Source: Actinomycetes bacterium (GTDB lineage: Bacteria; Actinomycetota; Acidimicrobiia; Acidimicrobiales; RAAP-2). Taken from it: a stretch of 64,000 nucleotides of DNA. The stretch is from positions 29,910 through 93,909 of the forward strand of contig JAKBNL010000009.1 of NCBI GenBank assembly GCA_021831035.1, in the 5' to 3' direction. The notes under the pieces were generated by a model that saw nothing but the letters and a program-made list of their open reading frames with translations, had not been told where the DNA came from and ran no database searches. Each line of letters starts with the position of its first letter. The first letter of the stretch is position 1. The position numbers and the translations under genes were made by a program. Below are positions 17,500 to 26,984 of this stretch, piece by piece.

Positions 17500-18863
17500 G
17501 CGAGGCCCCCCGGGAGCTCGACGATCACGCGGCCCACGTCGCCCGCGCCCAGCACGAGCACCAGGTCCAGGTCCAGGTCGTCGAGGGCCCCCGCGAGCGT
17601 CTCGGGCACCCGGTCGAGGTCGGCGACGTAGTGGACCGACCCGACCACGCCGCGCTCGGCCAGCGCCGTCGCGACGCGCTCGCCGGTCACCCCCTCGGGG
17701 TTGGGCTCGCCGGCCCGGTAGAGGTCGGTGACCACGACCACGGCGGCGCCGTCGAAGGCCGGCGGGAAGCTGCCCAGCAGGGCGAGCGTCCGGGTGACGC
17801 GGTGGGGCTGGAAGACGACGCCGACGCGGTCGTAGCCGAGCTCGCGGGCCGCGGCCAGGGTCGCGGCGATCTCCCCGGGCAGGTGGGCGTAGTCCTCGAC
17901 CACGTCGACGCCGCGCCACGCGCCGCGGCGCTGGAAGCGCCGCGGCGCGCCGAGGAAGTTCGAGAGCCCGCGCTCGACGGCCCGCGCCTCGACGCCCAGG
18001 GTCCGGGCGAGCGCGGCGACGACCGCGGCGTTGGCCACGTTGTGGCGCCCCGTCACCCGAAGGTCGACCTCGAGCCGCTCGTCCGGGCCCCGCAGCTCGA
18101 AGCGCGACCCGTCGCGGCGCAGCGTCACCTCCACCACGCGCCACGGCGCCCCCGGCGCGGTCCCGACGCCGGTGGGGCGGGTGGCGTGCGCGAGCGCGCG
18201 AGCGGCGCCCGGGTCGTCGGTCCAGGCGACGACCGGGCCGGCCGTGCGCGCGACGAGCTCGGCGAAGGCCGCCTCGAGCCGCTCGAGCGTGCCGTAGTGG
18301 TCGAGGTGGTCCGGCTCGACGTTGGTCAGCGCCAGCGCTTCGGGCACCACCCCGGACATCGTGCCGTAGCTCTCGTCGACCTCGAGCACGAGGCCCTCGG
18401 TGCCGTAGTGGCCGTTCGCGCCGACCCCGAGCACCGGGGCCCCGAGGAGCCAGCCCGCGTCGCGCCCGGCCGCGAGGGCCACCTGGACGAGCATCGAGGT
18501 GGCCGTTGTCTTGCCGTGGGTGCCCGCCACGCCCCAGGTCGGGGTGGCCGCGGTCACCTGGGCGAGGGCCGCGGGCCGGTCGACCCGCTCCAGGCCGAGC
18601 GTCGCGGCCGCGACGAGCTCGGGGTTGTCGGGGCCGACCGCGGGCGACCACACCACCGCGTCCACGCCGCTCAGGTGGGAGGGGTCGTGCCCGAGCGCGA
18701 CGGCGACGCGCCGCGCGACGAGCTCGTCGAGCACCGGCGACGCCGCCGCGTCGCACCCGCTCACCACCGCACCCCGCTCAGCCAGCCACAGAGCGAGCCC
18801 GCTCATGCCCGCCCCGCCGGCCCCCATCACGTGCACGCGCCGTCCCGGCGTGAGCAGGCTCAC
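17496..18863 (-). CDS. murC: UDP-N-acetylmuramate--L-alanine ligase
   Basis: 455 aa. Adds L-Ala to UDP-MurNAc using ATP. N-terminal Rossmann domain (VHVMGAGGAGMSGLALWL), central ATPase with P-loop GVAGTHGKTTATSM, and C-terminal binding domain (APRRFQRRGAWRGVDVVEDYAHLPGE, the VVEDYAH motif diagnostic for MurC). Placed before murB with a 4-nt overlap and after murG with a similar overlap, the standard order. The cofactor motifs look intact. Confidence 0.97.
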   Translation of the reverse strand: MSLLTPGRRVHVMGAGGAGMSGLALWLAERGAVVSGCDAAASPVLDELVARRVAVALGHDPSHLSGVDAVVWSPAVGPDNPELVAAATLGLERVDRPAALAQVTAATPTWGVAGTHGKTTATSMLVQVALAAGRDAGWLLGAPVLGVGANGHYGTEGLVLEVDESYGTMSGVVPEALALTNVEPDHLDHYGTLERLEAAFAELVARTAGPVVAWTDDPGAARALAHATRPTGVGTAPGAPWRVVEVTLRRDGSRFELRGPDERLEVDLRVTGRHNVANAAVVAALARTLGVEARAVERGLSNFLGAPRRFQRRGAWRGVDVVEDYAHLPGEIAATLAAARELGYDRVGVVFQPHRVTRTLALLGSFPPAFDGAAVVVVTDLYRAGEPNPEGVTGERVATALAERGVVGSVHYVADLDRVPETLAGALDDLDLDLVLVLGAGDVGRVIVELPGGLA

Positions 18864-19972
18864 CGTGACGCCCCCTCGACCACCGCGGCGATCGCCGACG
18901 CCGCGTCACGACGCCCGAGGGCGGCGAGCGCGCTCGACATCACCGCGCGGGTCGGCGCCGCCTCGAGCGCCCCGAGCGCCTCGGCCAACGTCGACGCGTC
19001 GCACGACGCGTCTTCGACGACCCGCGCGCCGCCGACGGCGGCCAGGGCCTCGGCGTTGCGACGCTGGTGGTCGCCCGGGGCGCCGGGCAGCGGCACGAGG
19101 ACGGCGGGAATGGCGAGGCGGGTGAGCTCGGCGACCGTCACGGCCCCGGCGCGGCAGACCGCGACGTCGGCGACCGCCCACAGCTCCGCCATGTCGGCGA
19201 AGGCCACCACCCGGTAGTCCAGATCGCCGGGAACGCGACGCGCGAGCACGCGGTGGTAGTCACGCTCGCCGGTGACGTGCACGATCGCCACGTCGCGTCG
19301 CGACGCCCAGCGAGCGGCGAGGTCGACGACCGCGTCGTTCACCCGGCGCGAACCGAGGGACCCGGTCATCACGACCACCACCAGCCGTTCCGGCTCGAAC
19401 GGGGGGTTGGCCGCCGCGCGGGCCCGGGCGCGCGCGTCGTCGCCACGCTCGACGGCCTCGACGGCCGCGCGCAGGGGGGTACCGGTGACGACCGCGTCGT
19501 CCGCGGGGAAGCCGAAGGCCACGCAGCGGCGCACGGCCGCCCGTCGAAAGAGGCGGTGGACGGCGCCCGGCACGGCGTCGAAGTCGACGAGCACCAGCGG
19601 CACCCGCCACACCACCGCCGCCGCGCACGTGGCGAAGGAGGCGTAACCGCCCACCGAGACGACGCACCGGGGTCGCCACCGACCCACCAACACGACGGCC
19701 GTCACCAGGGCGGCGACGAGCCCGAGGGCCGCGACGGCGCTCACGGCGAGGTCGGAGGGCCGCAGCGAGCGGCGCAGGCCCCGCCCGGGCAACAGGGTCA
19801 GGGCCACCGGCCCCCCACCGAGCAGCCGGGCCTCCTGGCCCCGGCGGCTACCGACGTAGCGGATCTCCTCGGGCGCGAGTCCACGGGCGCGCAGCGCCTC
19901 GGCGATGGCCTCCATGGGAAAGACGTGGCCCCCGGTCCCGCCGCCCGTGACGATGACGGGACCGCGCATCAC
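18860..19972 (-). CDS. murG: MurG N-acetylglucosaminyltransferase (lipid II synthesis)
   Basis: 370 aa GT-B peripheral membrane enzyme that adds GlcNAc to lipid I on the inner leaflet. N-terminal glycine motif VTGGGTGGHVFPMEAIAEAL, the second glycine-rich loop VMTGSLGSRRVND and the donor-binding region AVCRAGAVTVAELTRLAIPAVLVPLPGA with the EL/E residues that contact UDP-GlcNAc. ATG overlaps the ftsW stop by 4 nt. Confidence 0.96.
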   Translation of the reverse strand: MMRGPVIVTGGGTGGHVFPMEAIAEALRARGLAPEEIRYVGSRRGQEARLLGGGPVALTLLPGRGLRRSLRPSDLAVSAVAALGLVAALVTAVVLVGRWRPRCVVSVGGYASFATCAAAVVWRVPLVLVDFDAVPGAVHRLFRRAAVRRCVAFGFPADDAVVTGTPLRAAVEAVERGDDARARARAAANPPFEPERLVVVVMTGSLGSRRVNDAVVDLAARWASRRDVAIVHVTGERDYHRVLARRVPGDLDYRVVAFADMAELWAVADVAVCRAGAVTVAELTRLAIPAVLVPLPGAPGDHQRRNAEALAAVGGARVVEDASCDASTLAEALGALEAAPTRAVMSSALAALGRRDAASAIAAVVEGASR

Positions 19973-21273
19973 CCCTCCGGTCTATAGCGGCGCGGCGCCG
20001 GGGCGTGCGGCCGCCGGGACCGCGCGGTCGGCGCCCGGCGCGAAGGGGTCGTGCGCCGCGGGGCCGGAGCCACCCGCGCTCGGGGCGGGGGGCCCATCGG
20101 TCGGGACGGCCGGTGGGCGCGGCCCCGGGCGGACGAGTCGACCACGACCAGGTCGGGCGCGCGCGAGCGGTCGTGGGCCACGTTGTACAACAGGCCCACC
20201 GCGAACAGCTCGGCGATGAGTGCCGTCCCGCCGTAGGAGAAGAACGGGAGGGGGACCCCGGTGACCGCCCACCACCCGACCACCGAGGCGACGTTGATGA
20301 TCGCCTCGACCATGATCCAGGCGGTGATGCCCACGACGATGAGCCGGTGGGTCCCGTGCGCGCTGCGCTGGGCGATGCGCACCGCGGTCACGAGGAAGGC
20401 CACGAACAGGGCGAGGACGCACAGCGTGCCGACCAGGCCGAGCTCCTCGCCGATGACGGTGAAGATGAAGTCGGTGTGGGCGTTGGGCAAGAGCCCGTAC
20501 TTCTCGCGACTGTGTCCGAGGCCCAGGCCGGTGAGACCACCGGCCCCGAGGCCGATCTTCGACTGGAAGAGTTGGTAGCCGCTGGTGAGGAGGTTCGCGT
20601 TGGGGTGCAAGAACGCGGTCAGGCGTTGGGCCGAGTAGGGCTTGATCTTCATGAACGCGACGAAGCCCGCGATCCCGGCCACGCCCACGGTGACGAAGAA
20701 CCGCCGCGGCAGCCCGACCGTCCAGAGCATCACCAGCGCGAGGCAGAACACCACCGACGCCGTCCCGAGGTCCGGCTCGGCAGCCACGAGGAGGCCCCCG
20801 ACCAGGATCGGCCAGCCGAGCGCGAGCAGCCGTCGCCCGTCGCCCAGCTCGTGGTGGTGCCGCTCGATCAGCCAGGCGACGAAGAGGATCGTAAAGAGCT
20901 TGAACAGCTCGGAGGGCTGGAGCTGGATCACCTTGAGATTGAGCCACCGGGTGCCACCGTTGGACGACGTGCCGACCAGGCGCACGGCCACGAGCAGTCC
21001 CACCCCGACGTAGATGAGGGCCGGCGCGCTCTTGACCAGTCGGTCGAGGCGCACCCGCGCCGCGAGGTAGAACGCGACCACGCCGAGCGCGAGGTAGGCG
21101 ACGTCACGCACCATGATGGCGAACACCGACGTCCCCGCGGCGGCGGCCTCGCCCTCGCTGGCCGAGGCGACGAAGATCGTGCCGAGGGTGACCATGGCCG
21201 CCGTGATCCCGAGCAGCGTGCGCCCGAGCGCCCCGCCACGCTCCAGGGGCTTCAGGATACGGCCCTCGGACAT
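19969..21273 (-). CDS. ftsW: SEDS-family glycosyltransferase FtsW
   Basis: 434 aa with ten predicted membrane helices. SEDS family signature PYSAQRLTAFLHP and FFSYGGTALIAELFAVGLL near the end. SEDS proteins polymerise lipid II into glycan strands with a partner bPBP, here FtsI encoded in the same cluster. The C-terminal roughly 65 residues are a basic Arg/Pro-rich cytoplasmic tail, as in mycobacterial FtsW. The ATG at 21273 shares one base with the mraY stop (TGATG). The cluster position makes FtsW more likely than RodA. Confidence 0.95.
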   Translation of the reverse strand: MSEGRILKPLERGGALGRTLLGITAAMVTLGTIFVASASEGEAAAAGTSVFAIMVRDVAYLALGVVAFYLAARVRLDRLVKSAPALIYVGVGLLVAVRLVGTSSNGGTRWLNLKVIQLQPSELFKLFTILFVAWLIERHHHELGDGRRLLALGWPILVGGLLVAAEPDLGTASVVFCLALVMLWTVGLPRRFFVTVGVAGIAGFVAFMKIKPYSAQRLTAFLHPNANLLTSGYQLFQSKIGLGAGGLTGLGLGHSREKYGLLPNAHTDFIFTVIGEELGLVGTLCVLALFVAFLVTAVRIAQRSAHGTHRLIVVGITAWIMVEAIINVASVVGWWAVTGVPLPFFSYGGTALIAELFAVGLLYNVAHDRSRAPDLVVVDSSARGRAHRPSRPMGPPPRARVAPAPRRTTPSRRAPTARSRRPHAPAPRRYRPEG

Positions 21274-22304
21274 CAGACCACCTTGGCGATCTTGAGGAAG
21301 TCGCCGTAGAACATCCCGAGACCGAGCATGGCGAGCAGGCCGGCGAGGATCCAGAAGCGGATGATGACGGTCGTCTCGGGCCAGCCCTTCATCTCGAAGT
21401 GGTGGTGGAAGGGGGCGATCTTGAAGATGCGCCGGCCAAAGACGCGGAAGCTCACCACCTGGAGGATCACCGAAAGGGTCTCGGCGACGAAGAGTCCCCC
21501 GATGACGATGAGCAACAGGTCGAGGTTCATGAGCAGACAGAGCGCGCCGAGCCCGGTCCCGATGGCCAGCGACCCGGTGTCGCCCATGATGATCCGGGCC
21601 GGCGCCGCGTTCCACCACAGGAAGCCCAGGCAGGCGCCCACCAGGGCCACCGCCACCAGGCCGAGGTCGAGGGCGGCGTGGAGCCGGTAGATGCTGTAGT
21701 GGCGGAACTGCCAGTAGCCGATGATCGCGAGGACGCCGAAGCAGAACGTCGCCGACCCGGCCGCGAGGCCGTCCAGCCCGTCGGTGAGGTTCACGGCGTT
21801 GGAGGTCCCCACCACGACAAAGACCGCGAGAACGAACCACCCCACGGCGCTGAGCCCCCAACCGGGCAGGGAGAAGCGCGTGAACGAGAGGTCGGTCGAG
21901 GTGTGCACCCAGGTCAGCGCCAGCACGGCGAACACCCCGGCGATCACGAGTTGGCCGGCGAACTTGCCGCGCTTGTTGAGCCCCAGGTTGCGCGCGTTGC
22001 GCACCCCGATGAGGTCGTCGAGGAACCCCAGCGCGCCCGAGGCCACGATGACCGCGAGGGCCAGGACGCCCGCTCGCGTGAAGGTGATAGCCGTGCCCAC
22101 GTGGCCCATGGCGTAGCCGACGGCCGTCGCGCCGACGATCACGACGCCCCCCATGGTGGGCGTGCCCGCCTTGTGCTGGTGGGTGGCCAGGTCCTCCAGG
22201 ATTCTCTGGCCGATGGAGCGCGCGCGCAGAGAGCGGATCCACAGGGGCGTCACGAACAGGGCGAGGAGGAAACCCACACCCCCCGCCTCCATCAGGCTCA
22301 GCAT
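21273..22304 (-). CDS. mraY: Phospho-N-acetylmuramoyl-pentapeptide transferase
   Basis: 343 aa, ten membrane helices. Transfers phospho-MurNAc-pentapeptide to undecaprenyl phosphate, forming lipid I. Family motifs: GTPTMGGVVIV, the catalytic DD pair in GFLDDLIGVRN, NAVNLTDGLDGLA and PFHHHFEMKGWPE. murE lies 4 nt upstream and ftsW directly downstream. In most clusters murF precedes and murD follows mraY; both are missing here. Confidence 0.97.
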   Translation of the reverse strand: MLSLMEAGGVGFLLALFVTPLWIRSLRARSIGQRILEDLATHQHKAGTPTMGGVVIVGATAVGYAMGHVGTAITFTRAGVLALAVIVASGALGFLDDLIGVRNARNLGLNKRGKFAGQLVIAGVFAVLALTWVHTSTDLSFTRFSLPGWGLSAVGWFVLAVFVVVGTSNAVNLTDGLDGLAAGSATFCFGVLAIIGYWQFRHYSIYRLHAALDLGLVAVALVGACLGFLWWNAAPARIIMGDTGSLAIGTGLGALCLLMNLDLLLIVIGGLFVAETLSVILQVVSFRVFGRRIFKIAPFHHHFEMKGWPETTVIIRFWILAGLLAMLGLGMFYGDFLKIAKVV

Positions 22305-22308
22305 CCGC

Positions 22309-23706
22309 TCACCTCACGTACTCCCGGGCGACCTCGCGGTCGTCAAAGGGCACCACCGCGTCGCCCACGGTCTGGGTCGTCTCGTGCCCCTTGCCGGCCA
22401 CGACGACGACGTCGCCCGCACCGGCGGCCCCGATCGCCGCCGCGATGGCCCGTCGTCGATCCACCTCGCGCACGAGTGCGGCACCGGCTCCGATTCCCGC
22501 CGCCACCTCGTCCATGATGGCATCCGGGGACTCCGAGCGAGGGTTGTCCGAGGTCAGGACGACCACGTCGGAGCGGGCGGCCACCGCGGCGCCCATCTCG
22601 GGCCGCTTGGTGCGGTCGCGGTCGCCCCCGGCGCCGAAGACCGTGACGACCCTCGCCGTCGGCTCGAGCGCCCTCACGTCGTCGAGCAACCGAGCCAGCC
22701 CCTCGGGCGTGTGGGCGTAGTCGACGACGACGGTCACCTCGCGACCGTGGACGACCTCGAAGCGCCCGGGCACCGGCGCCACGTCGGTCACCGCGCGCGC
22801 GAGGTCGGCCTCGTCGAGACCGAGCCCCGCCCCGATCGCCAGGGCGACGAGCACGTTGTCGACGTTGTAGTCACCCACGAGCGGCGAGTTCACGAGGTGG
22901 CCCCGCCAGAAGAACGTGGAGCCCGACAGAGAGCTGACCACCTCCTCGGCGTCCGCGCGCCCGACCGGGGTCACCGGCAGTTCCGTCCGCTCGGCCAGGC
23001 GGGCCCCGTAGGGGTCGTCGGTCCAGATGACGGCCCGGCGCGCCCGCTCCGCGGTAAAGAGGGAGGCCTTGGCCTCGAAGTACGCCTCCATCGTCCCGTG
23101 GTAGTCGAGGTGCTCGTGACCGAGGTTGGTGAAGGCGGCCACGCAGAAGAACAGTCCCTCGACCCGGCCCTGGTCGAGCGCGTGGCTCGACACTTCGAGC
23201 GCCACCACCCCGTCGGCGACGTCGCGGTCGAAGGCGTCGACCTCGCGGGCGAGGGCTCGGTAGAGCTCGGGGGCCGCCGGCGTGGTCCGCGCCCCGGTGA
23301 GCGTTCCGATCGCGCCCGCGTTCCACCCCAGGCGCCGGGCCAGGTCGGCCACGAGCGTCGTGACGGTCGTCTTGCCGTTGGTGCCGGTGACCGCGACCAG
23401 CTTCGTGCGGCTCTGGGGCTCCCCGACGACCACGGCGCTGGCGTGAGCGACCAGGGCACCGATCTGGCTCGTCGGCACCACGAGCACCGGGACCGCCACC
23501 GTCACCGGCCGATCGCTCACCACCGCGACCGCACCGCGGGCGACGGCGTCGGCCGCGTGCTCGACCCCGTGGGCCCGCGTGCCCGCCAGGGCGAAGAAGA
23601 GCGTGCCGGGCTCGCACGCCCGCGAGTCGATCTCGACCCGGGTCACCTCGAGGGCCGCGGTCGCCACGTCGAGGGTGAGGTCGTCGAGGACGTCGCCGAG
23701 CTGCAT
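22309..23706 (-). CDS. murE: UDP-MurNAc-tripeptide synthetase (meso-DAP adding)
   Basis: 465 aa. Adds the third stem-peptide residue in the cytoplasm. N-terminal substrate domain, ATPase P-loop VAVTGTNGKTTVTTLV, the LEVSSHALDQGRV motif, and a C-terminal domain with the DNPR sequence at residues 387-390, which marks meso-diaminopimelate rather than L-Lys specificity. The ATG at 23706 shares a base with the ftsI stop. Its length rules out a MurE-MurF fusion. Confidence 0.97.
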   Translation of the reverse strand: MQLGDVLDDLTLDVATAALEVTRVEIDSRACEPGTLFFALAGTRAHGVEHAADAVARGAVAVVSDRPVTVAVPVLVVPTSQIGALVAHASAVVVGEPQSRTKLVAVTGTNGKTTVTTLVADLARRLGWNAGAIGTLTGARTTPAAPELYRALAREVDAFDRDVADGVVALEVSSHALDQGRVEGLFFCVAAFTNLGHEHLDYHGTMEAYFEAKASLFTAERARRAVIWTDDPYGARLAERTELPVTPVGRADAEEVVSSLSGSTFFWRGHLVNSPLVGDYNVDNVLVALAIGAGLGLDEADLARAVTDVAPVPGRFEVVHGREVTVVVDYAHTPEGLARLLDDVRALEPTARVVTVFGAGGDRDRTKRPEMGAAVAARSDVVVLTSDNPRSESPDAIMDEVAAGIGAGAALVREVDRRRAIAAAIGAAGAGDVVVVAGKGHETTQTVGDAVVPFDDREVAREYVR

Positions 23707-25535
23707 CAGGTCACGTCCGAAGACATCGTGGCCGCCGTGGCCGGCAACGGGTGCTGGAAGACCCCGCTCGAGGGGATCCCGTAGTGGTGCAGGGCGTACG
23801 ACATGACCTGCTGGAAGACGGGGGCGGCGACGGTGCCGCCGTAGATGTTGGTCAGGGGTCGCTCCACGACCACGATCATCGACAGCACCGGGTTGTTCGC
23901 GGGGGCGAAGCCCACGAAGCTCGCGTAGAAGTCGTTGGTGAGGGTGTCCTTGCCCGGGGTGGGGATGGTCGCGGTGCCGGTCTTGCCCGCGACCTCGTAG
24001 CCCGGGATGACCGCGTAGGTGCCGGTGCCGGCGAGCACCACCTGCTTGAGCATGTTCACGAGCGTCTGGTCGACTCCCGGCGTGAGGACCTGGTGGGTCG
24101 CGCTCGGGGCCGTCGGACGGACGGTGCCGTTGGGCTCGACGAAGCCCCGCACGAGCTTGGGCTCGACGAAGACGCCGTCGTTGGCCACCGTGTTGAAGGC
24201 GTCGAGCACCTGGATCGCCGGCACCGCGTCGACCTGGCCGATGGGTAGGGCGACCTCGTCGCTCGTGTACCAGTGGGCGGCGTCGACCAGGAGCCCGGGC
24301 GTCTCGCCCGGGAAGCCGACGGCGGTCGTCTGGCCGAAGCCGAGCCGCTGGACCTGGGCGAGCAGGCCGGCCTCACCGACGCGCAGTCCGATCTTGTAGG
24401 TGCCGATGTTCGACGACTGCGCGAGCACCTCGGTCGCCGTGAGGTGGATGAGGCCGTGGTTCTCCGCGTCGTGGAAGACCCGGCCGCCGACGACCACCGA
24501 GTTGGGGATGGTGAAGACGGTCCTCGGGGTGATCTTGCCCTCGGACAGGGCGGCCGAGAAGGTCACCACCTTGAACATCGAGCCGGGCTCGTAGGCCTGG
24601 GTGAAGGGGAGGTTGTTGAGGGTCTGCTCGATTCCCGGGACGCCCACGCTCCGGCCCCAGGCCGGTATCGGTCCCAGGATCCCCGCACGGGTCTTGGTGT
24701 TGACCAGTGAGACGTCGGCCAGGATCTGGCCGGTGTGCACGTCCATGACGACCGCCTCGCCCGCGAGGCCGTCGAACTTCTTCAGGTCCAGGGCCATGTC
24801 GCGCTCGGCCACGTACTGCAGCGACGAGTCGAGCGTCAACTCCAAGCCCACCCCGGGCGTCGAGCGCTTGATCACCGTCGCGGTCGTCGCCGGCAGGGCC
24901 ACCCCCGAGGCCGACATGAACTCGCGCGTGATGCCGGTCTGGCCGGCCAGGAGGGACTGGTACTTGTACTCCAGCCCCGCCGTACCCCCGCCGCTGGCGT
25001 TGACTCCGCCGATGACCGCGGTGGCCAGCGTCGGGTCGGGGTAGGCGCGAACCGAGGAGTCCTGCACGACGATCCCCGGGAACGCCAGGGCGGCGATACG
25101 GTGCCCGTCGGCGAGGTCCAGGGCGTTGCTCAAGACGACGTAGCCGTTCTTCTCCGACAGCTTGGCGGTCAGTTTGGCGAGGGGGACGTGGACGAGGGGG
25201 CTCAGTGCGGCGGCCTCCTTCGCTGGGTGCGCGATCTGGAAGTCGTCGGCGATCACCAGCGAGGTCGGCTTGGAGATGGCCAGCGTCTGACCGTTGCGAT
25301 CGAAGATGCCCCCGCGCAGCGCCGGCGTCGTGACGTCCACGCGCACCTGGGCGAGCGAGAGGCGGGCGTAGTGGGCGTGGTCGACGACCTGGAGGAAGAA
25401 CAGTCGCACGCCGAGGGCGACGAACGCGCCGGCCAGCACTGTGCGCAGCACGACGAGGCGACGCCCCCCGGGCGGGGTCGGCGACGCCCCCCGGGCGCGG
25501 GGTCGGGAGTGGGTGGAGGGGTAGTAGGCGGTCAC
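23706..25535 (-). CDS. ftsI: Division-specific class B penicillin-binding protein FtsI (PBP3)
   Basis: 609 aa. Short cytoplasmic N-terminus, one membrane helix (VLRTVLAGAFVALGVRLFFLQ), a dimerisation/pedestal domain and a transpeptidase domain with all three active-site motifs: SMFK with catalytic Ser319, SSN near 374 and KTGTA at 518. It cross-links septal peptidoglycan in the periplasm-facing side with FtsW. The start GTG at 25535 overlaps the ftsL-like stop by 4 nt. Confidence 0.97.
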   Translation of the reverse strand: MTAYYPSTHSRPRARGASPTPPGGRRLVVLRTVLAGAFVALGVRLFFLQVVDHAHYARLSLAQVRVDVTTPALRGGIFDRNGQTLAISKPTSLVIADDFQIAHPAKEAAALSPLVHVPLAKLTAKLSEKNGYVVLSNALDLADGHRIAALAFPGIVVQDSSVRAYPDPTLATAVIGGVNASGGGTAGLEYKYQSLLAGQTGITREFMSASGVALPATTATVIKRSTPGVGLELTLDSSLQYVAERDMALDLKKFDGLAGEAVVMDVHTGQILADVSLVNTKTRAGILGPIPAWGRSVGVPGIEQTLNNLPFTQAYEPGSMFKVVTFSAALSEGKITPRTVFTIPNSVVVGGRVFHDAENHGLIHLTATEVLAQSSNIGTYKIGLRVGEAGLLAQVQRLGFGQTTAVGFPGETPGLLVDAAHWYTSDEVALPIGQVDAVPAIQVLDAFNTVANDGVFVEPKLVRGFVEPNGTVRPTAPSATHQVLTPGVDQTLVNMLKQVVLAGTGTYAVIPGYEVAGKTGTATIPTPGKDTLTNDFYASFVGFAPANNPVLSMIVVVERPLTNIYGGTVAAPVFQQVMSYALHHYGIPSSGVFQHPLPATAATMSSDVT

Positions 25536-25978
25536 CGCTGCGTCCGAGATGTGACCGGTGCGTATCCGGAGAACTTCGGCGGAGGCAGTGGCGCATCAAG
25601 AGACGTAGAGGAGACCTGGGTGATCGTGGTCGGGTAGACGAGGTGAAGCGCCCCCGCGTGGGCGAGCACCTGTCCGGGGCCGGACTGGTTGGTGAGCGAG
25701 CCGACCTGCTCGGCGTAGGTCGACTGGGCCTGGAGCAACTCACTCTGCAGGGTGTGGATCTCCACCTGCCGGTTCGCCTCGAGCATCGTGCCGACGATGG
25801 AGATCGACAGCCCCAACAGGACGATCACGGCCGAGCGCGTGACGGACGAGCCCCGGCCCACCCGCTCGACGAGCGCGCGACGGCGGGGCGCGATGGTGGC
25901 CCGGGCCGGCGCGCGCCGGGGCGAGCGCACGGTCGCGCGCCGCCTCTCGGAGCGACGGGGAAGGGTGATGACGCTCAC
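25532..25978 (-). CDS. ftsL: FtsL-like bitopic division protein
   Basis: 148 aa. Basic N-terminus of about 50 residues, one membrane helix (SAVIVLLGLSISIVGTMLEA) and an extracytoplasmic coiled-coil heptad stretch (IHTLQSELLQAQSTYAEQVGSL), followed by a short hydrophilic tail. FtsL sequences diverge quickly, so the name rests on topology and position between rsmH and ftsI. The GTG at 25978 overlaps rsmH by 4 nt; the open frame upstream of it is shadow sequence. Confidence 0.85.
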   Translation of the reverse strand: MSVITLPRRSERRRATVRSPRRAPARATIAPRRRALVERVGRGSSVTRSAVIVLLGLSISIVGTMLEANRQVEIHTLQSELLQAQSTYAEQVGSLTNQSGPGQVLAHAGALHLVYPTTITQVSSTSLDAPLPPPKFSGYAPVTSRTQR

Positions 25979-26916
25979 GGCGCCACCTTGCGCGCGGAGC
26001 GCAGTCGGGCCGAGCGGGCTCGGGGGTTGCGCGCCACCTCCTCGGGCGTCGCGAGGCGAGCGCCACGACTGGCGACCTCGACCCGGGCGACCGCCCCGCA
26101 CACGCAGGGCAGCCCGGGGGGGCACGTGCACCCGCCGGTTCGCGCGTCGTCGAAGAAGGCCTTGACCGCCCGGTCCTCTCCCGAGTGGTACGCGATCACG
26201 ATCAGGGTCCCGCCGACGGCGAGGGCCTCGAGCGCCGCGACGAGGCCCCGAGCGAGCTGACCCGGCTCGTCGTTCACCTCGACCCGCAGCGCCTGGAAGA
26301 CCCGCGTGGCCACGTGGCCCCGACGGCGGGCGGCGGGCGGGACCGCTCGCTCCACGGCCGCCACGAGCTCGAAGGTGGTCGCCGGATGGGAGGCCGCCAC
26401 CGAGCGCGCGATCGCCCCGGCGAAGCGGGTCTCCCCGTGCTCGCGCAGCAGCCGCGCCAAGTCGTGGACCTCGACGCTCGCGAGGTACTGAGCGGCCGTC
26501 ACCCCGCGCGTCGGGTCCATCCGCATGTCCAGGGGAGCGTCGGAACGGAAGGAGAACCCCCGACTCCCCTCGTCGAACTGGTGCGACGAGACCCCCAGGT
26601 CCATGAGGATCCCGACGATCGGGGCGCCGTCGAGGAAGTCCCGGTTGGCCCCCAGGACGTCCTCGAGGTCGCCGAAGGTCGCCCCGACGATGCGGACCCG
26701 GTCGGCGACGCCGGCCAGGCGGCGCGTGGCGGCGGCGCGAGCGTCCGGATCGCGGTCGATGCCCAGGACGCGCAGGTCCCCCCGCCGCTCGAGGATCGCC
26801 TCGGCGTGGCCGCCCCCGCCGAGGGTGGCGTCGACCACCACCCCGGCGGGCGCGCCCGCCAGCAGTTCGACGACCTCGCGCACGAGGACGGGTTCGTGAT
26901 AGTTGACCTGGGCCAT
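25975..26916 (-). CDS. rsmH: 16S rRNA (cytosine1402-N4)-methyltransferase
   Basis: 313 aa SAM-dependent methyltransferase (MraW). Motifs: YHEPVLVREVVELL, VVVDATLGGGGHAEAIL (SAM loop), LGIDRDPDA, MDLGVSSHQFDEGSRGFSFR and VNDEPGQL, IAYHSGEDRAVK. It methylates C1402 in the ribosomal P-site. The ATG at 26916 has GAAAGG upstream; the frame to the left of it runs through mraZ as shadow. A 116-nt structured spacer separates it from mraZ. Confidence 0.97.
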   Translation of the reverse strand: MAQVNYHEPVLVREVVELLAGAPAGVVVDATLGGGGHAEAILERRGDLRVLGIDRDPDARAAATRRLAGVADRVRIVGATFGDLEDVLGANRDFLDGAPIVGILMDLGVSSHQFDEGSRGFSFRSDAPLDMRMDPTRGVTAAQYLASVEVHDLARLLREHGETRFAGAIARSVAASHPATTFELVAAVERAVPPAARRRGHVATRVFQALRVEVNDEPGQLARGLVAALEALAVGGTLIVIAYHSGEDRAVKAFFDDARTGGCTCPPGLPCVCGAVARVEVASRGARLATPEEVARNPRARSARLRSARKVAP

Positions 26917-26927
26917 CCGCAGCCTTT

Positions 26928-26984
26928 CAGTCGCGGCGAGAGACGAGAGGGCGGAGGAGGGTTCCCGCCTCGTCGCCGCGACTG
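26928..26984 (-). promoter_or_regulatory. Inverted repeat in the mraZ-rsmH spacer
   Basis: Perfect 12-bp arms CAGTCGCGGCGA (26928-26939) and TCGCCGCGACTG (26973-26984) enclose 33 nt that contain a smaller GGCGG/CCGCC hairpin. It ends about 12 nt before the rsmH start codon, so the RNA structure would sit at or next to the ribosome site. An actinobacterial leader RNA motif upstream of mraW has been described; whether this is a member needs a covariance-model search. Confidence 0.5.

Noticed and set aside
17631..19217. 528-aa plus-strand open frame across murC
   Set aside because: Antisense shadow; murC and murG are intact on the other strand.
21273..22304. murD or murF hidden in an overlapping frame
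   Set aside because: No frame shows the Mur ligase P-loop beyond those of murE and murC.
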